Positions 1 through 5,459 of a stretch of 12,391 nt of DNA are shown piece by piece. Under the pieces are notes generated by a model, which made no database searches, was not told the origin of the DNA, and worked only from the letters and a program-made list of their open reading frames with translations. Origin of the DNA: a bacterium (GTDB lineage Bacteria; Gemmatimonadota; Gemmatimonadetes; Gemmatimonadales; Gemmatimonadaceae); assembly GCA_021802745.1 (NCBI GenBank), contig JAJZRK010000094.1:1-12391 (forward strand), written 5' to 3'. Positions within the stretch are counted from its first letter, which is position 1, and each line of letters begins with the position of its first letter. The position numbers and the translations under genes were made by a program.

Positions 1-1
1 T

Positions 2-871
2 CCGATCATTCTCTTCGACCGCACCAAGGGCGTGGCTGGCTTTCACGAAGTGCGCCAGCAGCTGCGGCAGCGCGTGTTCGACGTGGTGCTGAACCTGCAG
101 GTCTACTTCAAGGCGGGCATCATCACGGGCTTCACCCGCGCGCGGGTCAAGCTGGGCTTCGACTTCGCCCGCGCCCGCGACTTCAACTGGCTCTTCACGA
201 CCGACCGGGTGCACGCCCGCCCCATGCAGCACGTGCAGGACCAGTACTTCGAGTTCACCGAGTGGCTCGGCATTGCCCACGAGCCGGTGACCTGGGGGCT
301 CGGACCGTTCAACGATGCCGAGCGCACCTGGCAACGCGAGTTCATGGCGCGGTTCGACCGCCCCATCGCGCCGATCGTGGTCGCCACGAGCAAGGAACAG
401 AAGGATTGGCTCCCCGAACGCTGGGCGCAGGTGTGTGACGCACTTGCCGGCGACTTCGGCCTGCAGCCCGTCCTCGTGGGCGCCCGGTCGCGGCGCGAGC
501 TGCACGCGGAGCACGTGATCCTCGAGCAGGCGCGTCTCAAGCCGGTGAGCGCCCTCGGCCAGGGCGGCCTGCGCGGCCTCGTCGGCATCTTCGACGCCGC
601 GGCGCTCGTGCTCTCCCCAGACACCGGGCCGCTGCACATCAGCGTGGCGCTCGACCGTCCCGTGGTGTCGCTCATCGGCTACTCGAACCCCAAGCGGGTG
701 GGGCCGTATCGCAAGTTCCGCGACCTGATGATTGACGTGTACGGCGAGCCGGGGGAGGACTACCCCGTGTCCATGACCAACCGCCGCGACCGGATGGCCC
801 GCATCACGGTGAACGACGTGCTCGATCGCGTGGAGCGCTGGCGGACGGCGTACGCGAACGCTGGCAGCTGA
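2..871 (+). CDS. Family 9 glycosyltransferase (heptosyltransferase-like), 5' partial
   Basis: The frame is open from the left edge, so the true start lies outside the window; the GTG at 32 is internal. About 289 residues are visible. The product resembles the ADP-heptose:LPS heptosyltransferase family (GT9, GT-B fold), which transfers sugars onto lipopolysaccharide core at the cytoplasmic face of the inner membrane. Evidence is the C-terminal nucleotide-sugar-binding half: a WLPERW stretch near nt 407-424, a strand-rich domain, then SPDTGPLHIS (nt 614-643), the family's hallmark loop, followed by RPVVSLIGYSNPKRVGPY. The visible N-terminal part (IILFDRTKGVAGFHEVRQ) still lacks the usual first strand and glycine-rich loop, so perhaps 20-40 residues are missing. 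The acceptor and donor cannot be read from sequence. It converges on the nos operon and shares no operon with it here. Family call is firm; heptose specificity is inference. Confidence 0.88.
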   Translation, partial: PIILFDRTKGVAGFHEVRQQLRQRVFDVVLNLQVYFKAGIITGFTRARVKLGFDFARARDFNWLFTTDRVHARPMQHVQDQYFEFTEWLGIAHEPVTWGLGPFNDAERTWQREFMARFDRPIAPIVVATSKEQKDWLPERWAQVCDALAGDFGLQPVLVGARSRRELHAEHVILEQARLKPVSALGQGGLRGLVGIFDAAALVLSPDTGPLHISVALDRPVVSLIGYSNPKRVGPYRKFRDLMIDVYGEPGEDYPVSMTNRRDRMARITVNDVLDRVERWRTAYANAGS

Positions 872-945
872 CCGCGCGCCGCCGCCAGGTGTCCCCCCGG
901 ATCTGACGACAACAGACGGCCAACTGCCAGCGGACGGTTCGCGCT

Positions 946-972
946 CGCGGCGTTGCCCATGGCATCGCCGCG
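946..972. terminator. Hairpin between convergent genes, likely bidirectional terminator
   Basis: A 7-bp perfect stem (CGCGGCG at 946-952 with CGCCGCG at 966-972) encloses, after one T/T mismatch, a further 4-bp stem (TGCC 954-957 with GGCA 961-964) around a 3-nt loop. It starts 8 nt beyond the cytochrome c stop codon (minus strand) and 75 nt beyond the glycosyltransferase stop (plus strand). There is no clear T-run on either side, so intrinsic termination is plausible but not proven; it could also protect the 3' end of the nos mRNA. Confidence 0.6.
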
Positions 973-979
973 TCAGTGA

Positions 980-1432
980 CTACTTGCCGACGGGATGACT
1001 CAGGCTGTACACGTACGCCGCCACGGCCCGGTGCTTCTCGGGCGTGAGCGGCGCGCCCCCGAACGGCGGCATGACACCCATGTATTGCTTGGGCTGCGGG
1101 ACACCGGTCTCGATCTGGTGGTAGATCGCGCCGAAGCTGCCGTCGCTGTGCAGCCACTCGGCATCGGTCAGGTTGGGCGCGACCGTCCCTCCCTTCGCGT
1201 CGGGACCATGGCAGGCCTGGCACGACGTGGCGCCGATCAGGCCGTGGAACAGGCTGTCGCCGAGGGCCAGCTCCTGCGGCGTGATGGTCTTCGGGTCGAG
1301 CGTCGCGGGGTCAACGCTCGCGGCGGGAGCCGCGGCGGCCGCGGACGCGTCAGCGGCCGAGTCGGCGGCACCGCCGCCGCAGGCGGCAGCCACCACCACG
1401 GCGGCAAGGACGAGACGAACAGGCGTGCGCAT
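980..1432 (-). CDS. Monoheme c-type cytochrome, predicted lipoprotein; last gene of the nos operon
   Basis: 150 residues. An N-terminal hydrophobic segment (about 5-17) ends at C18 followed by GGG. The -3 residue is Ala, so the lipobox is not ideal, but a lipid anchor or a Sec signal is likely. An Ala/Ser/Asp-rich linker (22-40) leads to a single class I cytochrome c domain with one heme site, C71-Q-A-C74-H75, and a probable axial Met at M121 in GVMPPFGG. The domain would sit in the periplasm as a one-electron carrier. A GGAG Shine-Dalgarno lies 5 nt before the ATG. It begins 30 nt after the nosY stop, so it is co-transcribed. Clade II nos clusters often carry small c-type cytochromes that feed electrons to NosZ; that role here is inferred from position. 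It is not clearly NosC1 or NosC2, so no symbol is given. Confidence 0.9.
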   Translation of the reverse strand: MRTPVRLVLAAVVVAAACGGGAADSAADASAAAAAPAASVDPATLDPKTITPQELALGDSLFHGLIGATSCQACHGPDAKGGTVAPNLTDAEWLHSDGSFGAIYHQIETGVPQPKQYMGVMPPFGGAPLTPEKHRAVAAYVYSLSHPVGK

Positions 1433-1462
1433 GGAAGCTCCAGTGAGGCTGAGGGTAGTCGG

Positions 1463-2251
1463 TCAGAAGTCGCGGCGGCGAAAGCGGCGCCCGGCCAAGC
1501 CGAGCGGTACCGCCCACCACGTGAGCAAGGCGGCGGCCGCCACGGCGATACCGAGTGACGTGCCGAAGGTGTGTTCGAAGAGCGCGCCGGTGTACCCCAT
1601 CAGGGCCGAGACGTCGAGTTGCGTGAGCACGAGCACGCGGGCGACGTCCACCGGGTTGGCCAGCATGAGCGCGAGCAGCGGGCGCTCCAGCGGATAGTTG
1701 CCAAACGCCGCGGCGGCGCCGAGTACCACGCCGTCGTAGATGACCGTGGCGGCGAGCCACGCGCCGAGCGCAAGCCCAACGCCCTTCAGCTTGTCGTCCG
1801 CGTACAGCGCGATCCACGTGGCGATGGCCGCGAAGGAGAGCGAGAGTCCGACGCCGGCGGCCAGCAGCGCCACCACGCCGCCGAGCGCCATGCCGTCGCG
1901 CGCATGCACGACGAACGGAATGCCCGCCCCCACCACGAAGGCGCCGGCGAGCGGGATCGCGAGGCCGAGATACAGCCCCGCAAACAGGGCGCGCCGCGGC
2001 ACCGGCTGCGCGAGCAGCAGCTCGACGAACTCGCGCGACGCGTACACGTGAATGGTGCCGAAGACGAGTGCCACGAGCGGCAGGACGAGCAGGACCAGGT
2101 TCAGCATGCTCAGCAGCACCTGCGGGCCCGTGCCGCCAAACCAGAAGAGGCCCTCGGCGATGGCGAAGAAGCTGAGCGCGTACGCCGCGATCCAGCGATT
2201 GCGCGAGAGGTCGCGCAGGCCGGCCCTGAGGACGAGGGAGACGACGTTCAT
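1463..2251 (-). CDS. nosY: NosY, ABC transporter permease for NosZ maturation
   Basis: 262 residues, starting MNVVSLVLRAGLRDLSRNRW. The start is fixed by the ATGA overlap with the nosF stop (2248-2251) and by a run of G just before the ATG; the longer open frame upstream lies inside nosF. About six hydrophobic segments are visible (roughly residues 20-40, 48-70, 88-112, 122-150, 157-185, 230-250), matching the ABC-2 type permease fold of NosY. The motif YASREFVELLLAQPVPRRALFAG around residues 71-93 is the cytoplasmic coupling region typical of these permeases. NosY pairs with NosF and periplasmic NosD in a complex that powers assembly of the CuZ centre of NosZ. Downstream, 30 nt separate it from the cytochrome gene. 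Assignment rests on permease character plus gene order. Confidence 0.92.
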   Translation of the reverse strand: MNVVSLVLRAGLRDLSRNRWIAAYALSFFAIAEGLFWFGGTGPQVLLSMLNLVLLVLPLVALVFGTIHVYASREFVELLLAQPVPRRALFAGLYLGLAIPLAGAFVVGAGIPFVVHARDGMALGGVVALLAAGVGLSLSFAAIATWIALYADDKLKGVGLALGAWLAATVIYDGVVLGAAAAFGNYPLERPLLALMLANPVDVARVLVLTQLDVSALMGYTGALFEHTFGTSLGIAVAAAALLTWWAVPLGLAGRRFRRRDF

Positions 2252-3033
2252 GCGGCCCCCTTCGGTTCTGGCGCCAGCCAGGGCGCGACCACCAGCGTCT
2301 CGCTCGGCGCGGCCGTCACCCGGCGTCCGGCGCGCTCCGTGCGCATCAGCCCCGCGATCGCCTCCTCGAGCGACCGTTCGCCCGTGCGGTCCAGCAGCGC
2401 CGCCACCGAACCCGCAAAGCGCAGGCGTCCGTCGCACAGGAAGGCGACGTCGTCAGCCAGTGACTCGAGTTCGGTCATGATGTGCGAGGTGATGAGCACG
2501 GAGCGACCCTCGCGACGCACGGCGCGGATCTTCTCCTTGAGCACGTTGGCCGAGAGCGGATCGAGGCCGGCCGTCGGCTCGTCGAGGATGAGCAGCGAGG
2601 GACGGAACATGAACGCGATCACGGCGTTCAGTTTCTGCTTCGTGCCGCCGGACAGCGTCCCCACGAACTTGTCGCGGATTCCGTCCATGTCGTATTCCCG
2701 GGCCAGGGCGCCGTCGGTTGCCTCGCCGGGACGCAGCTGCGTCACGAGGTCGAGCACGTCGCCCACGCGCAGGTTCACCGGGAAGTGCGCGGCCTGCGGC
2801 ATGTAGCCGATGGCGCGGCGATAGTCGCCGGCGGCGTCGGCCGGCGTTCCGTTCACGTGCAGCGTGCCGTGGTCGGCGCGCGTCAGGCCGAGCGCGATCT
2901 TGATGAGCGTCGTCTTGCCGGAGCCGTTGGGGCCGACGAGCGCCGTCACGGCGCCCGGCCGCACCGCCAGCGAGACGTCCTGCAGGACGTCGAGGGCGCC
3001 GAAGCGCTTGCGGATAGTGTCGAGGGTGATCAT
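2248..3033 (-). CDS. nosF: NosF, ABC transporter ATPase for NosZ maturation
   Basis: 261 residues starting MITLDTIRKRFGALDVL. The start ATG forms an ATGA overlap with the nosD stop (3030-3033), and the end overlaps nosY in the same way, so nosD-F-Y are translationally coupled. All ABC ATPase motifs are intact: Walker A GPNGSGKTT at 34-42, Q-loop Q80 in YMPQAAHFP, signature LSGGT at 127-131, Walker B LLILDEP at 147-153, D-loop and switch H184 in ITSHIM. The Q-loop context (YMPQAAHFPVNLRV) resembles NosF proteins. It hydrolyses ATP on the cytoplasmic face and drives the NosDFY copper/sulfur maturation machine. The C-terminal tail (about 232-261), rich in Ala, Pro and Arg, is unremarkable. Generic ABC ATPase is the only alternative, and position between nosD and nosY excludes it in practice. 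Confidence 0.95.
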   Translation of the reverse strand: MITLDTIRKRFGALDVLQDVSLAVRPGAVTALVGPNGSGKTTLIKIALGLTRADHGTLHVNGTPADAAGDYRRAIGYMPQAAHFPVNLRVGDVLDLVTQLRPGEATDGALAREYDMDGIRDKFVGTLSGGTKQKLNAVIAFMFRPSLLILDEPTAGLDPLSANVLKEKIRAVRREGRSVLITSHIMTELESLADDVAFLCDGRLRFAGSVAALLDRTGERSLEEAIAGLMRTERAGRRVTAAPSETLVVAPWLAPEPKGAA

Positions 3034-4265
3034 TGGGGGGGACGCATGAGGGGACGGCGATCCACGAGCGCCTCCGGCGTCAGCACCGGGAGGACGCGCT
3101 CGGCCGCGTCGAGAATGGAAACGAGCGGACTGCGCAGGAGCAGCAGCGCCGCCTGGTGCTGCTCGACGACGAGGGCAAACAGGCGCACCGGATGGAAGGC
3201 CACGTCGCCCACGCCGTCGCGGTCGAGGTCGTAGCCCGCGTACTCGTCCCACCAGTTGCCGTCGAAGGTCGAGTTGGCGCTGCGCGAATTGGTGGTGACG
3301 TCGAACGCGTTGCCGGAAAACCGGTTGGCGGTGAAGGTGTTCTCGTCGGCGTCGGCCAGCACCTTGGCGGCCCAGCCGTTCTGCGTGAAGACGTTGTCCC
3401 GCACCATGAGCCGCGACGAACCCTCGACGAACAGCCCGGTGGAGTTGCGGTCGAAGGTGTTGCCGGAGATTTCGCCGCCCATGATGTCCTTGAGCAGCAG
3501 GCCGTAGGCGGCGCTCCCCCACGACCGCTCGAAGCGGTTGTCGGCGATGCGCACACCGCGGCTGTACATCACCGCCACGCCCGAGTTGTTGTCGCGGAAC
3601 GTGTTGTGCTCGTACGCGCACGAGTCGGAGAACATGAAGTGGAGACCGTAGCGCTGGCTGCGCTCGCTCACGTTGTCGCGCGTGATGCCGTGCGACGAGA
3701 ACTCGAAGTAGATGCCGTCGCGATGGCCGCGCACGTGGTTGCGCTCGACGCGGGCGCCGGGCGAGTACCACAGGTGGATGCCGTTGCCGCTCTCGGTCTG
3801 GCGCGTCCCTTCCGCCTCGATGTCGTTGTCGCGCACCACGCAGTCCACCGAACGCTGCAGGTAGATGCCCCACAGGTTCTTGCGCAGGCGGTTGCCGGCG
3901 ATGACGCAGTTGCGCACGTCGCGCGCGCGGATGCCGGCGCGGTCCTCGAGGTTCGATATCCCGGTGTTGGTGGCGACGATGCCGCGCACGGTCACGTCAT
4001 CGGCGGCGATGACGAGCACTTCGCGCGCCCCCTGCCCGTCGAGGACGGGCCACCCCTGCCCCTCCACGACGACGCGCGGCGTGCGCACCACCAGCGTCGG
4101 CTCGCGATACGTGCCGGCGCGCACGATCACGCGGTCGCCGGGTCGCGCGGCGGCGAGGGCCTCGGTGATGGTGGCGTACTGGCCGCCCGGGCCGACGGTG
4201 AGGTCGGCGGCACGCGCCGGGGCGGCGACGAGCGTGAGCGCGGCGAGAAGCCACAGGCGACGCAT
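3030..4265 (-). CDS. nosD: NosD, periplasmic beta-helix copper-maturation protein
   Basis: 411 residues. A Sec signal peptide (MRRLWLLAALTLVAAPARA, cleavage near 19/20) precedes a right-handed beta-helix built of repeating ~22-residue rungs with N-x-F/I-x-x-N style turns (for example NGIHLWYSP, DGIYFEFSSHG, YGLHFMFSD, NSGVAVMYS). These blocks are characteristic of NosD. NosD works in the periplasm, receives copper from NosL and delivers it during CuZ assembly, driven by NosF/NosY. The start overlaps the nosL stop by one base (TAATG on the minus strand), which fixes it. Length is near the family's usual 400-450. The coding end contains a C7 homopolymer (3035-3041) just before the stop; a slip there would change only the last few residues and break the overlap with nosF. 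A full-length antisense open frame lies opposite and is considered spurious. Confidence 0.95.
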   Translation of the reverse strand: MRRLWLLAALTLVAAPARAADLTVGPGGQYATITEALAAARPGDRVIVRAGTYREPTLVVRTPRVVVEGQGWPVLDGQGAREVLVIAADDVTVRGIVATNTGISNLEDRAGIRARDVRNCVIAGNRLRKNLWGIYLQRSVDCVVRDNDIEAEGTRQTESGNGIHLWYSPGARVERNHVRGHRDGIYFEFSSHGITRDNVSERSQRYGLHFMFSDSCAYEHNTFRDNNSGVAVMYSRGVRIADNRFERSWGSAAYGLLLKDIMGGEISGNTFDRNSTGLFVEGSSRLMVRDNVFTQNGWAAKVLADADENTFTANRFSGNAFDVTTNSRSANSTFDGNWWDEYAGYDLDRDGVGDVAFHPVRLFALVVEQHQAALLLLRSPLVSILDAAERVLPVLTPEALVDRRPLMRPPQ

Positions 4266-4732
4266 TAGTGGTGCCCCATGCCCATGCTCGCCGTGTCAGC
4301 GAGCAGTGCGGCCCACGTCGTCACGCGCCCGCCGAGCATCGTGCGCTGCTCCTCGGCCTTCGCTGGACTCGCAAAGCCCACTACCGATCCGCCCATCGGG
4401 CCCTGCATGCTGCTCCCCGTCAGGAAGCCGGCCGTCGCGACGGGGACGAAGCTCCCCGGATGCTGCAGGTCAATGATGTAGAGGTCGCCGCGCTGCTCGG
4501 CCGGCGTGGCGCGCGCCCACGAGAGCATGCACTCGGGCGCATCGAACTTCAGCACGCGGCCGGCGGGAAGCACGGCTTCGCCGCCGAAGCGGGCATCGGA
4601 GATGGTCATGCGGCAGAAGCCGCACTGGTCTTCGTTGAGCGTGATCGGTTCCGGGGCGCGTCCGCGGCAGGCGGCAACCAGCAGCGCGGCGGCGAGGACG
4701 GCGGGGCGACACGGGGGGACGAGTCGGCGCAT
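4265..4732 (-). CDS. nosL: NosL, copper-chaperone lipoprotein
   Basis: 155 residues. The N-terminus (RPAVLAAALLVAAC) ends in a lipobox with C22, so the mature protein should be an inner-membrane-anchored periplasmic lipoprotein. The diagnostic motif follows directly: E-D-Q-C37-G-F-C40-R-M42, then FDAPECMLSW (63-72) and SSMQGPMGG (107-115). NosL binds Cu(I) and passes it to NosD/apo-NosZ; the Cys/Met of the CGFCRM segment are the expected ligands. The C-terminus MGMGHH (150-155) is a possible extra copper-binding tail not needed for the family call. It starts 28 nt after the nosB-like gene and touches nosD by a TAATG junction. An AGGA element lies about 9 nt before the ATG. Confidence 0.93.
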   Translation of the reverse strand: MRRLVPPCRPAVLAAALLVAACRGRAPEPITLNEDQCGFCRMTISDARFGGEAVLPAGRVLKFDAPECMLSWARATPAEQRGDLYIIDLQHPGSFVPVATAGFLTGSSMQGPMGGSVVGFASPAKAEEQRTMLGGRVTTWAALLADTASMGMGHH

Positions 4733-4760
4733 GGGAGGATTCCTGAGTGAAAGTCGGGCG

Positions 4761-5360
4761 CTACACGGCGAACGGCGCGGCGCGATGAGCGCGCCTTGAC
4801 GACTGCCAGACCGCGAGGGCGATGAGCGCCGTCGCGAGCACCAGCGCCCACCCGCCCGACGCGGGCCATGATGTGGCGGTGAAGTTGAGGAGCTGCTTGG
4901 AGCCGATGAGTGGCGGCTGGTATGTCATGTCCGGGATCTTGATGATCGCGGTCTCGACGTCGAGGTCGTGGCCGTATTCGTAGCCCCACTTCCAGTAGTC
5001 GTAGAGCCCCGCCGCGAGCACGCCGGCGAAGGCGACGCCCCACGCGTAGAGCACGCGCCGGCGCCCGAAGGCGGCGACGAGCAGCGCGGAGACGACGAGC
5101 ACGCCGAGGATCGCGGGCATGTACTTGAGCTCGGGAATCGCATCGGGCTCGATGCGCTTCATCCCGATGTAGTGGTTCAGGTTGTTGATGCTGTTGAGGT
5201 CCTGCTCCTTCACGCCGACGACGGTATTGACGCGGATGAGCATGCCGAGCCCTTCCGGGTACTGCGGGGCGATGAGGTCAACGCGCCAGAGCGGCAGCGC
5301 AAAGCCGACGCTCATGAGCAGGGCGGCGACGGCGACGAGGATTCGGGCAGACTTGGGCAC
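4761..5360 (-). CDS. nosB: NosB-like four-helix membrane protein of the nos operon
   Basis: 199 residues, GTG start with only a weak ribosome site. Four membrane segments are visible at about 6-24, 82-98, 103-121 and 168-186. Between segments 1 and 2 is a ~55-residue loop with PQYPEGLGM (32-40) and INNLNHYIGM (58-67); between 3 and 4 is a second loop with a striking aromatic stretch, YDYWKWGYEYGHD (120-132), and PPLIGSKQLLNF. Both loops appear to face the periplasm if the N-terminus is inside. Clade II nos clusters usually carry nosB, a multi-pass membrane protein of unknown function next to nosZ, and this gene sits in that place. The symbol is inferred from position and topology. His63, Met67 and His131 could be metal or heme ligands, which is speculation. 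99 nt separate it from nosZ, 28 nt from nosL. Confidence 0.7.
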   Translation of the reverse strand: MPKSARILVAVAALLMSVGFALPLWRVDLIAPQYPEGLGMLIRVNTVVGVKEQDLNSINNLNHYIGMKRIEPDAIPELKYMPAILGVLVVSALLVAAFGRRRVLYAWGVAFAGVLAAGLYDYWKWGYEYGHDLDVETAIIKIPDMTYQPPLIGSKQLLNFTATSWPASGGWALVLATALIALAVWQSSRRAHRAAPFAV

Positions 5361-5400
5361 TGGAAGCTCGCGTGGGGAGACGGAGACGCGTACGGCAAGC

Positions 5401-5443
5401 GGGGGGCGATCAGGGAGCGGGCGACGGGACCGCCGCGCCCCCT
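5401..5443. other. GC-rich intercistronic stem-loop after nosZ
   Basis: GGGGGCG at 5402-5408 pairs with CGCCCCC at 5436-5442 (extendable by a G/T pair at 5401/5443). The loop holds a possible second stem, GCGG 5417-5420 with CCGC 5430-5433. It lies about 17 nt past the nosZ stop and before the nosB-like gene. It may act as a partial terminator or as a 3' protector that raises nosZ transcript over the maturation genes. In DNA of this GC content such stems can occur by chance. Confidence 0.35.
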
Positions 5444-5459
5444 GACCCCTGCTGCCGTG

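Noticed and set aside
3034..3873. N-terminal extension of the nosF frame into nosD
   Set aside because: The ABC ATPase domain starts exactly at the ATG at 3033, which forms the ATGA junction; the upstream part is out-of-frame nosD.
3033..4268. Plus-strand open frame exactly opposite nosD, of the same length
   Set aside because: It mirrors the codon pattern of nosD at high GC, has no recognisable domain, and nosD itself is unmistakable.
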